Source: Bacteroidales bacterium
Lineage (GTDB): Bacteria; Bacteroidota; Bacteroidia; Bacteroidales; UBA932
DNA length: 40,014 bases
Direction: 5' to 3'
NCBI GenBank assembly: GCA_017550025.1
Contig: JAFYLU010000081.1
Span: 1-40,014, forward strand
Shown: piece by piece, positions 16,112-23,771 of the stretch
How positions within the stretch are numbered: position 1 is the stretch's first letter
Layout: each line of letters begins with the position of its first letter
The notes under the pieces: model-generated
The model's database searches: none
Told to the model about the DNA's origin: nothing
Seen by the model: the letters and a program-made list of their open reading frames with translations, nothing else
Program-made: the position numbers and the translations under genes

Positions 16112-18907
16112 CTACTCCTTTGGAGCAGATGTGATCTCGATAAGATTGTTCTGTGCAAGGAGAGCCTGGAGTACAGTCTTCACATCTTCAGGTGTTACGG
16201 TCTGAAGAGCTGCCTCATACTCTGCGTCCATGTCGATGCCGTATCTGTACCAGCTGCGGATGTTTCCTGCCCAGTATGAGTTGCTGATTCTTGACTCTGG
16301 AAGATTCTTCTTGAGATTCTCAATGGCCATGTTGAACTTCTCGGTCTCCGGTCCGTTCTCTGCAAGTTCCTTCAGACCCTTGATTGCAAGCTCGCGAAGC
16401 TTTGGTGCTGACTCTGGGTTGGTGTCGAAGTATACCTGGCAGATCACTCTTTCTTCAGGTGTTCTCTGACCTACCATTGACACGCCCACTCCGTATGTAC
16501 CGCCTTCCTCCTCGCGGATGCTCTTTGTGTAGATCATGTCGAGGACGTAGTTGGCAACTTCAAGGGCCACTTCTGTCTTTGTGTCCACTGGCATGTATGC
16601 AGTGTAGAGCTGGAGCACAGTTGACTTCGGAGTCTGCATCTCGATAGCGACACTCTCGTCGATTCTGCCCTTGGCGAATCTGATGATGTTCTCATCATTT
16701 ACCTTGTCAGCCTTCTTGCCTTTTGCGATAGAACCGATATACTTCTCTACCATCGGCTTGATGGCAGCAGGGTCTACATTACCGGTAATGGTGAGGATTG
16801 CACCTGCACCATCCTTGAAGAGCTCTCTGTATACTCTTTCGATGGTAGCAAGGTTTGCCTTTGCCAAAGTTTCCTCGTTGAGCTCGACTACGCGTGGATC
16901 GTTGCCATAGAGGATCTTGTTCATCTCGTTCTGGAATACGAAGTCAGGGTTCTTCGCAATGTTAGGAAGAAGTGCGTTGATCTGCTGGATTCCTGTCTGG
17001 TATTCAGCCTCGTCGAAGCGAGGGTCTGCGAAGAAGAGGTAAGCAATCTGGAGGGCTGTTTCAAGATCCTTCGGAGTGCTCTGGCCCTGGACTCCATGAG
17101 TTACATTCGCTATGTATGGGCTGACGCTCAAGTTCTTGCCTGCGAGCATCTTCGGAACCTGCTTTCCAGAGAACTTTGAAACTCCGGAATTGTTTACGAA
17201 GAGTGTCCAGATGTTGTCTTCAAATGAAGGCATGTCTTCAGTGCTGATGAGGCTCTTTCCGCCGTCGAGCTGGAGGTTGAAGAGTACCTGATCCTGCTTG
17301 TACTGTGTAGGAAGGACAACTACCTTCACACCGTTCTTGAGTGTCCACTCTGTAGCTCCGTAGATTGTCTCCTTTTCCTTCTTAACCTTTGAACCCTTGA
17401 GGTCTCCGCTGATGAAAGGCTCATTGAGGTTCTCCTCAATATTGGCCGCGATTTCAGCATTCTTTACAGCAGCAAGAACTGCGAGGAGTTCCTCTTCTGT
17501 AGGGTTAGCGAGGCCGGCCTTTTCAGGTCCGTTGTAGAGGATCACCATATTCTCGTCTGTAACCACCTGTGCTGCGATCTGGTTGAGTACGGTTGCATTG
17601 AGACTAGCGCAGACCATCTGTGCAAGCTGAAGGGCTGTTTCAGGCTCAAGATATGACTTGTTGTCGTAGAAGTTGTAAAGGAGAGGATATACGAAGTCTG
17701 CGTTCTTGCGTGTAGGAGCAGCCTCTACAGCCTTCTCATAGCTGCTGATGATGTTGTCTGTCGCGCGCTGAACTTCTCCGTCTGTGAAGCCGAATCTCTT
17801 CATCTTCTCAACTTCTGTCATGTATGCTGCGAATGCATTCACTGCGTCGCCTTCTTTGAATGAAACGCTTCCTGAAGTCGCGTCGCATGAGTTGCAGAGG
17901 TTGCTGATGTAGAAGCTTGCACCAAGGAACGGAGCGTCAGGGCTTGATGTAATGTCAGTGAAACGCTCTCTCATGATGAGACGTACGTACTGCTTGATGA
18001 TGTTCATCATGAAAGCTACATCTGTGTTCATCATCTCCTTCGGCATCGGCTCGCTCTTCCACATCACCTCGATGCTTGATGAAGTAGCCTCCGGATCGGT
18101 GATGATGCCGACGATAGGCTCTACATTGTCAGGAATCTTGTAAAGAACCTTCTCCTTTGGATTGACCGGAGCAGGGATGTCTGCGAAGATTGTCTTGAGC
18201 TTTGCCTCGATCTGATCGACATCCACGTCTCCTACAACGATGACAGCCTGGAGGTCAGGACGGCACCATGTCTCGTAGAAGCGTGTAAGGCTCTCGTACT
18301 TGAATGTCTTGAGCTGCTCCTCGCCTCCGATGAGGGTTCTTCTTGAATATGGAGTGTCACCGTAGTAGTAAGGAAGTGACTTCTCGAACATTCTCCAGCT
18401 TGCGTCGCTTCTTGTACGCTTCTCCTCAAGGATGACACCTCTTTCTGCATCGATTTCTGCAGGATCGCATGTCACGAAGTGTGAGTAGTCATGAAGGATG
18501 AGGAGACATGAGTCGATGATGCTCTCTCTCACTACAGGGATGTTGTTGAGCATGTACTGTGTCTGCTCGAATCCGGTGGAAGCGTTGATGTTTCTTCCGA
18601 ATTCAGCTCCGATGCTCTGAAGCCAGTCAAGAAGCATCTTGCCCGGGAAGTTTTTCGTTCCGTTGAAGCACATGTGCTCAAGGAAATGGGCGAGACCATC
18701 CTGGTCATCTTCCTCCTGGAAAGCTCCTACATCTGTAGCGAGGTAGAATTCAGCTCTCTGGGCAGGCTGGTCATTGTGACGGATGTAATAGGTCATGCCG
18801 TTGTCAAGCTTGCCGGTCCTTACTGCCGGGTCGTTTGGAAGCGGTGTCTGACCGAACGCCATTGATGCAGCGAAGATGGCTGCAAAGAAAATGAATAAAC
18901 GTTTCAT
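16112..18907 (-). CDS. M16 (pitrilysin) family zinc peptidase, full two-half form
   Basis: A secreted or periplasmic metalloprotease of 931 residues with a signal peptide MKRLFIFFAAIFAASMAFGQ. The inverted zinc motif HFLEH (H74, E77, H78) is followed after 76 residues by E155 in EIDAERGVILEE, the correct third-ligand spacing for M16. The C-terminal half (from about 500) is a second M16-like pair of domains without the zinc motif, as in full-length pitrilysin relatives, so one chain can form the whole closed chamber. The usual role is degrading short unfolded peptides; the natural substrate is not known. It is monocistronic, with its own promoter and a leader of about 70 bases. Confidence 0.92.
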   Translation of the reverse strand: MKRLFIFFAAIFAASMAFGQTPLPNDPAVRTGKLDNGMTYYIRHNDQPAQRAEFYLATDVGAFQEEDDQDGLAHFLEHMCFNGTKNFPGKMLLDWLQSIGAEFGRNINASTGFEQTQYMLNNIPVVRESIIDSCLLILHDYSHFVTCDPAEIDAERGVILEEKRTRSDASWRMFEKSLPYYYGDTPYSRRTLIGGEEQLKTFKYESLTRFYETWCRPDLQAVIVVGDVDVDQIEAKLKTIFADIPAPVNPKEKVLYKIPDNVEPIVGIITDPEATSSSIEVMWKSEPMPKEMMNTDVAFMMNIIKQYVRLIMRERFTDITSSPDAPFLGASFYISNLCNSCDATSGSVSFKEGDAVNAFAAYMTEVEKMKRFGFTDGEVQRATDNIISSYEKAVEAAPTRKNADFVYPLLYNFYDNKSYLEPETALQLAQMVCASLNATVLNQIAAQVVTDENMVILYNGPEKAGLANPTEEELLAVLAAVKNAEIAANIEENLNEPFISGDLKGSKVKKEKETIYGATEWTLKNGVKVVVLPTQYKQDQVLFNLQLDGGKSLISTEDMPSFEDNIWTLFVNNSGVSKFSGKQVPKMLAGKNLSVSPYIANVTHGVQGQSTPKDLETALQIAYLFFADPRFDEAEYQTGIQQINALLPNIAKNPDFVFQNEMNKILYGNDPRVVELNEETLAKANLATIERVYRELFKDGAGAILTITGNVDPAAIKPMVEKYIGSIAKGKKADKVNDENIIRFAKGRIDESVAIEMQTPKSTVLQLYTAYMPVDTKTEVALEVANYVLDMIYTKSIREEEGGTYGVGVSMVGQRTPEERVICQVYFDTNPESAPKLRELAIKGLKELAENGPETEKFNMAIENLKKNLPESRISNSYWAGNIRSWYRYGIDMDAEYEAALQTVTPEDVKTVLQALLAQNNLIEITSAPKE

Positions 18908-18983
18908 GTTTTGAAAATTAATTATGTTCGTTTCGGTTGTTTCCTGAATCTGTATATTAGACTCTGATACAGCGTATAAACTA

Positions 18984-18991
18984 CAAATATA
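18984..18991 (-). promoter_or_regulatory. Promoter -7 box of the M16 peptidase gene
   Basis: TATATTTG on the minus strand fits TAnnTTTG, about 77 bp before the start codon at 18907. Confidence 0.55.
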
Positions 18992-19047
18992 TATAAAAAA
19001 TGCGAATAATGTCCGTCAGCCATTTCTATATTCTGAAAAACTCTTAT

Positions 19048-19055
19048 TATATTTG
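19048..19055 (+). promoter_or_regulatory. Promoter -7 box of the LysR-type gene
   Basis: TATATTTG on the plus strand fits TAnnTTTG. Transcription would start close to 19060, next to the ATG at 19062, so the message is either leaderless or starts translation at the second ATG (19071). Confidence 0.55.
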
Positions 19056-19061
19056 TGAAAA

Positions 19062-19676
19062 ATGGAGAATATGTTAGAGGATTTCAGACTTAAGGTTTTC
19101 ATGACGGTTGCTCAAACCGGAAGCTTTACGAAGGCTGCCTCTGTTCTTGGCATATCTCAACCTGCTGTCAGTCAGAATGTTGCAGAACTTGAGAGACTTT
19201 CTGGGAAAAAGCTTTTCGACAGGCTTCGCGGCGAAGTGGTGCTGACTCCTCAAGGACAGGTTTTTCTGGAGTTATCTCGAAGAATATCAGACAGTTACAG
19301 TGCTGTGTCGGATATGTTCTCCATCGTGCAGCCTTCTGTGGTGAGGGTCTCCGTCTCCGAGGAACTTTATTCCTTTTATGTTGCTCCTCTTCTGGAGTCT
19401 TTCATGACCGTCCATCCGGAAGTTTCTTTCGAGCGGTCCATCTTTGATGATGCAGACCTGGTCCTTTCCATGCAGCCAGCTCCTGAATCTTCTTTTGATG
19501 TCAATCCTGAAGCCATTTCAAGACTGCGCATATCACGTTTTCCTGTACCGGAAAGAGGCGTCTATAAGGCTGCCTGTGAAAAGACAGAATATTTCGATAT
19601 AGTCTTCCGTCCTTCTCCTGTGTTTTCATGCACAAGACTGTGCCGTCTCCTGAAAGGATTCCTGACATCTTTCTGA
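19062..19676 (+). CDS. LysR-type transcriptional regulator, short
   Basis: Residues 4-65 are a clear LysR winged helix-turn-helix (FRLKVFMTVAQTGSFTKAASVLGISQPAVSQNVAELERLSG). The product has 204 residues, while typical LysR proteins have about 300, so only the first part of the effector-binding domain is present (VRVSVSEELYSFYVAPLLESF). The last 15 residues of this frame (SCTRLCRLLKGFLTSF) look non-coding. Adding one T in the TTTT at about 19624-19627 would continue into a better-looking frame (PSPERIPDIFLIDPNKGLSG), so a frameshift is possible. That frame, however, has no stop before the terminator. The gene sits between the M16 and pyruvate oxidoreductase genes, facing the latter. Targets are unknown. 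Confidence 0.75.
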   Translation: MENMLEDFRLKVFMTVAQTGSFTKAASVLGISQPAVSQNVAELERLSGKKLFDRLRGEVVLTPQGQVFLELSRRISDSYSAVSDMFSIVQPSVVRVSVSEELYSFYVAPLLESFMTVHPEVSFERSIFDDADLVLSMQPAPESSFDVNPEAISRLRISRFPVPERGVYKAACEKTEYFDIVFRPSPVFSCTRLCRLLKGFLTSF

Positions 19677-19738
19677 TTGACCCGAACAAGGGCCTTTCAG
19701 GATTATCCGAAGATCATCTTGCTGACGACATAAAAACA

Positions 19739-19767
19739 GAAGCCGCCCTCATGGGCGGCTTCCTTTT
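19739..19767. terminator. Bidirectional terminator between LysR-type gene and pyruvate oxidoreductase gene
   Basis: A GC-rich 10-bp perfect stem (19739-19748 with 19753-19762, loop TCAT) is followed by CCTTTT on the plus strand and by TGTTTTTATG on the minus strand. It serves both convergent genes. Confidence 0.8.
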
Positions 19768-19785
19768 GAAGTGTATGTGCTGTTG

Positions 19786-22700
19786 CTATTTAGCAAGTCT
19801 CTTGTATGTCTCAAGACGAAGCTTTGCGAATTCCTCGGTCTTCTGGAGGAGTTCCTCGGCGCAGTCAGGATACATCTTGTAGAGTGATGCGAAGCGTACC
19901 TCTCCCTTGAGGAAATCCTGAAACTTGCTCCAGTCTGGCTCCTTGCTGTCAAGAGTGAAAGGATTCTTCTCTGTGCCCTCGAGAGCCGGGTTGTATCTGT
20001 AGAGATGCCAGTAACCGCAGTCAACGGCGAGTTTCTCCTCTTTCTGGCTAAGACCCATACCTGCCTTGAGGCCATGGTTGATACATGGAGCGTAAGCGAT
20101 GATGAGTGATGGACCATCATAAGCCTCTGCCTCCTTGATAGCGTTGAAGTACTGAGCTGGAGATGCGCCCATAGCAACCTGTGCTACATATACATATCCG
20201 TAGCTCATTGCCATCATGCCGAGGTCCTTCTTGCGTACTCTCTTACCTGAAGCTGCGAACTTCGCGATAGCACCTGCAGGAGTAGCCTTTGATGACTGTC
20301 CGCCTGTGTTAGAGTAAACCTCTGTGTCGAGAACAAGGATGTTCACATTCTCACCTGAAGCGAGTACGTGGTCAAGTCCGCCGTATCCGATGTCGTATGA
20401 TGCACCGTCACCACCGATGATCCACTGGCTGCGTGCAGGGATGAATGTCTTGTATTCTACGAGACCCTTGCATACGTCGCACTGGCAGTTCTCGCAAAGA
20501 GGAACGAGCTTGTCAGCAACCTCGCGTGTTACCTTTGCGTCGTTCTTGTTCTCAAGCCACTGTGTGAAGAGGGCCTTCATCTCGTCTGTGCAGCATGAGC
20601 ATGCAAGACCCTGCTCCATGAGCTTGGCAACAGTCATGCGCGCTCTGTCTGAACCGAGCTTCATACCGAGACCGAACTCGCAGAAGTCCTCGAAGAGTGA
20701 GTTAGCCCATGCCGGACCGTGGCCGTTTGCATCCTTGCAGTAAGGAGCTGCAGGGAATGATGCACCATAGATAGAAGAACATCCGGTAGCGTTAGCAACC
20801 ATCATATGGTCACCGAAGAGCTGTGTGATAGTCTTGATGTATGGAGTCTCGCCGCAACCTGCACATGCTCCAGAGTACTCGAAGAGCGGCTGTGCGAACT
20901 GTGCGTTCTTGATGTTTGCAGTCTTTGGCTGTACATTGTCCTTATAGCCTACATGAGAGTTGAGGTAGTCGAAGTTTGCCTGCTCTGCCTCCTGTGTTCC
21001 GAGCGGCTTCATGACGAGAGCCTTCTCCTTTGAAGGACATACGTCGGCACAGTTGCCGCAACCTGTACAGTCGAGAACTGAAACGCTGATGCCGTACTTG
21101 TACTCCTTGAACACAGCCTTGCCCTGTGAAAGCTTCACGCCTTCAGGTGCGTTAGCTGCCTCTTCGTCAGTGAGGAGGAACGGACGGATAGCTGCGTGAG
21201 GACAAACAAATGCACAAGTGTTACACTGGATACACTTGTCAGCCTGCCACTCCGGAACGTTCACGGCGATACCACGCTTCTCATAAGCGGTTGTACCTGC
21301 TGGGATTGTACCGTCTACCCACTCGTTGAATACGCTTACAGGGAGGGTGTCGCCTGCCTGTGAGTTAACTACGTCAGCGATGTTCTTCACGAACTCCGGA
21401 GCAAGACGGGCAGTGTTAGGGTTCTCGAACTTCGCAGTGATGTCCTTCCAGTCGGCAGGGATCTCAACCTTTGTATACTCACCACCTCTGTCAACAGCGG
21501 CGTAGTTCATGTTCACGATGTGCTCACCCTTCTTGCCGTAGCTCTTTACAATAGCCTTCTTCATGTAACCTACAGCCTCCTCGTAAGGGATGATGCCTGT
21601 GATCTTGAAGAATGCAGACTGGAGGATGGTGTTTGTACGTCCGCCGAGTCCGATCTCTGCAGCAATCTTTGTTGCATTGATGATATAGAGGGTAATGTTC
21701 TTCTTGCCGATGATAGCCTTTACATGGTCAGGAATTCTCTTGAGAGTCTCTTCCTCGTCCCAGAGGCTGTTGAGAAGGAGTGTACCGTTCTCCTTGATGC
21801 CTTTGAGCACGTCATACTTTGAAAGGTATGAAGGAACGTGGCATGCCACGAAGTCAGGAGTACCTACAAGGTAAGGAGCCTTGATAGGGAGGTCTCCGAA
21901 ACGGAGGTGTGAACATGTATATCCGCCTGACTTCTTTGAGTCATAATCGAAATATGCCTGGCAATATTTAGGTGTGTTGTCGCCGATGATCTTGATGGTG
22001 TTCTTGTTTGCACCTACGGTACCGTCAGAACCGAGACCGAAGAATTTGCACTCAGTTGTACCTGGCTTAACGATTGAGAACTCCTCCTTCTGTGGGAGTG
22101 ACTTGAATGTAACGTCGTCAACGATGCCGATAGTGAAGCCATCCTTAGGCTCTGCGAGCTCGAGGTTCTCGTATACTGATACGATCTGTGCTGGAGTAGT
22201 GTCCTTTGAAGAAAGACCATAGCGGCCTCCGATAACCATAGGAGCGTTCTCTACGCCCTGGAAGAGTGCCTTGATGTCGAGGAAGAGAGGTTCTCCGAGT
22301 GAACCAGGCTCCTTTGTTCTGTCGAGAACTGCGATTCTCTTCACTTCCTTCGGAAGCGCCTTCATGAAATATTTTGCAGAGAATGGTCTGTAGAGACGTA
22401 CGATCATCAGACCCACCTTCTTGCCCTGTGCGGACATGTAGTCGATAGTCTCCTTGATAGTCTCTGTTACAGAACCCATGGCAACGATGATGTTCTCTGC
22501 CTCTGGATCTCCGTAATAGTCGAAAGGACGGTAGTCGCGGCCGGTAAGCTCGCTGATCTCGCCCATATAGCGTGCAACTACGTCAGGAACTGCGTCATAG
22601 TACTGGTTGCATGCTTCGCGTGCCTGGAAGTATACGTCTGCGTTCTGTGCAGTACCGCGTGTAACAGGAGCGTCTGGTGAAAGAGCCTTTGCGCGGAACT

Positions 22701-23310
22701 TCGCAAGTGACTTGGTGCTTACCATTCCCTTGAGAGCCTCCTCGTCGATGAGCTCGATCTTCTGGATCTCATGCGATGTGCGGAAACCGTCGAAGAAGTG
22801 GAGGAAAGGAATGCTTGACTTGATTGTTGAAAGATGAGCCACAGCCGCAAGGTCGAGGGCTTCCTGAACTGAAGCGGATGCGAGCATTGCATATCCTGTC
22901 TGGCGGCATGCCATAACGTCCTGATGGTCTCCGAAGATGGAGAGAGCGTGTGAAGCCAAAGCTCGTGCTGATACGTGGAACACGGTAGGAAGCATTTCAC
23001 CTGCAATCTTGTACATGTTCGGGATCATGAGAAGAAGACCCTGTGATGCTGTGAATGTTGTAGTAAGTGCACCTGCCTGAAGAGAGCCGTGTACTGCTCC
23101 TGCAGCACCGCCTTCACTCTGCATCTCGGTTACCTTTACCACTTCTCCGAAGAGGTTCTTCTTGCCCTGTGCTGCCCACTCGTCTACATATTCAGCCATT
23201 GTAGAAGATGGGGTGATAGGGTAGATGGCTGCATGCTCACTGAAGAGGTAAGCGATATGCGCCGCTGCCCAGTTACCGTCACAAGTGACGAATTTTTTCT
23301 CGTTTGCCAT
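19786..23310 (-). CDS. nifJ: Pyruvate:ferredoxin (flavodoxin) oxidoreductase, single-chain
   Basis: Converts pyruvate and CoA to acetyl-CoA and CO2 with reduction of ferredoxin, in the cytoplasm. The 1174-residue length is that of the homodimeric fused enzyme. Order of parts: N-terminal TPP-side domain I (YPITPSSTMAEYVDEWAAQG), the gamma-like domain, a two-cluster ferredoxin domain (CIQCNTCAFVCPHAA near 690, CTGCGNCADVCPS near 747), then the C-terminal TPP domain with CAGCGETPY near 815 and GGDGASYDIGYGG near 972; the CAGCG cysteines bind the third cluster. The enzyme is oxygen-sensitive and central to anaerobic energy metabolism. Promoter and a long leader (about 90 bases) precede it, and an FNR-type palindrome lies in the leader. 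The ferredoxin at 15868 is a likely electron acceptor. Confidence 0.95.
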   Translation of the reverse strand: MANEKKFVTCDGNWAAAHIAYLFSEHAAIYPITPSSTMAEYVDEWAAQGKKNLFGEVVKVTEMQSEGGAAGAVHGSLQAGALTTTFTASQGLLLMIPNMYKIAGEMLPTVFHVSARALASHALSIFGDHQDVMACRQTGYAMLASASVQEALDLAAVAHLSTIKSSIPFLHFFDGFRTSHEIQKIELIDEEALKGMVSTKSLAKFRAKALSPDAPVTRGTAQNADVYFQAREACNQYYDAVPDVVARYMGEISELTGRDYRPFDYYGDPEAENIIVAMGSVTETIKETIDYMSAQGKKVGLMIVRLYRPFSAKYFMKALPKEVKRIAVLDRTKEPGSLGEPLFLDIKALFQGVENAPMVIGGRYGLSSKDTTPAQIVSVYENLELAEPKDGFTIGIVDDVTFKSLPQKEEFSIVKPGTTECKFFGLGSDGTVGANKNTIKIIGDNTPKYCQAYFDYDSKKSGGYTCSHLRFGDLPIKAPYLVGTPDFVACHVPSYLSKYDVLKGIKENGTLLLNSLWDEEETLKRIPDHVKAIIGKKNITLYIINATKIAAEIGLGGRTNTILQSAFFKITGIIPYEEAVGYMKKAIVKSYGKKGEHIVNMNYAAVDRGGEYTKVEIPADWKDITAKFENPNTARLAPEFVKNIADVVNSQAGDTLPVSVFNEWVDGTIPAGTTAYEKRGIAVNVPEWQADKCIQCNTCAFVCPHAAIRPFLLTDEEAANAPEGVKLSQGKAVFKEYKYGISVSVLDCTGCGNCADVCPSKEKALVMKPLGTQEAEQANFDYLNSHVGYKDNVQPKTANIKNAQFAQPLFEYSGACAGCGETPYIKTITQLFGDHMMVANATGCSSIYGASFPAAPYCKDANGHGPAWANSLFEDFCEFGLGMKLGSDRARMTVAKLMEQGLACSCCTDEMKALFTQWLENKNDAKVTREVADKLVPLCENCQCDVCKGLVEYKTFIPARSQWIIGGDGASYDIGYGGLDHVLASGENVNILVLDTEVYSNTGGQSSKATPAGAIAKFAASGKRVRKKDLGMMAMSYGYVYVAQVAMGASPAQYFNAIKEAEAYDGPSLIIAYAPCINHGLKAGMGLSQKEEKLAVDCGYWHLYRYNPALEGTEKNPFTLDSKEPDWSKFQDFLKGEVRFASLYKMYPDCAEELLQKTEEFAKLRLETYKRLAK

Positions 23311-23372
23311 AATCCGTAAAATGTTTTATGTTTTATTGAATTGATTTGCAATAAGTTGCATGGTTCATGCCG

Positions 23373-23386
23373 TTGATTTGGATCAA
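23373..23386. promoter_or_regulatory. FNR/Crp-type palindrome in the pyruvate oxidoreductase leader
   Basis: TTGAT-TTGG-ATCAA is an exact match to the FNR consensus TTGAT-N4-ATCAA. It lies about 14-27 bases downstream of the predicted transcription start, a position that would suit repression. Flanking CCG/CGG could also extend it to a small RNA hairpin, so an RNA role is not excluded. Confidence 0.45.
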
Positions 23387-23404
23387 AACGGACACTGAAT
23401 CATA

Positions 23405-23412
23405 CAAATTTA
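23405..23412 (-). promoter_or_regulatory. Promoter -7 box of the pyruvate oxidoreductase gene
   Basis: TAAATTTG on the minus strand fits TAnnTTTG. The transcript would start near 23399, leaving a leader of about 90 bases. No other element was recognised between here and the tRNA promoter (23413-23581). Confidence 0.6.
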
Positions 23413-23581
23413 CGGATTTTTGGCGAAAATCGTGCAAATATTTCAGAAAATAAATCCTGTCTGTTTTGAAAACATCGGCTTTTCGGAGGAACTTCAGTCC
23501 CTGACATGTCTTTATGTGCCTTAAATCATCCACAAAATGATAATAAACTGATTTATGGCATAATTTTTTGTCAAAAATGAC

Positions 23582-23589
23582 TATCTTTG
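23582..23589 (+). promoter_or_regulatory. Promoter -7 box of tRNA-Arg
   Basis: TATCTTTG fits TAnnTTTG and ends 9 bases before the tRNA 5' end, so the 5' leader is only a few bases. Confidence 0.65.
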
Positions 23590-23598
23590 CATGAATAC

Positions 23599-23670
23599 GC
23601 CCCTATAGTTTAATGGATAGAATTTCAGATTCCGGTTCTGACGGTTGCGGTTCGATTCCGCATGGGGGTA
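23599..23670 (+). tRNA. tRNA-Arg (anticodon CCG)
   Basis: Full cloverleaf seen: acceptor GCCCCTA (23599-23605) with TGGGGGT (23663-23669) including G-U pairs, D arm GTTT/GAAT around AATGGATA, anticodon stem TCAGA/TCTGA around loop TTCCGGT with anticodon CCG, and T arm TGCGG-TTCGATT-CCGCA. Discriminator A at 23670. The CCA end is not encoded, as is common in this phylum. It reads the codon CGG. Confidence 0.93.
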
Positions 23671-23721
23671 CAAGAAAGGCTCCGCAGCACATGCCGCGGA
23701 GCCTTTCTTGTACCGGTTTTT
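23668..23721 (+). terminator. Terminator of tRNA-Arg, sharing bases with the tRNA 3' end
   Basis: A perfect 18-bp stem (23668-23685 with 23696-23713, 10-base loop) is followed by CGGTTTTT. The first three bases of the stem are the last three of the tRNA, so the full hairpin competes with the acceptor stem. It probably also stops the convergent S9 peptidase transcript. Confidence 0.8.
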
Positions 23722-23771
23722 CTGCCCTGATCCGTTCAGCGATGCTTATGCCAGGGGAATGCCCCCTTCTG

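Noticed and set aside
23599-23670. tRNA-Arg as an attachment site for an integrated element
   Set aside because: No integrase and no repeat of the tRNA 3' end is seen in the window; both flanks are core genes.
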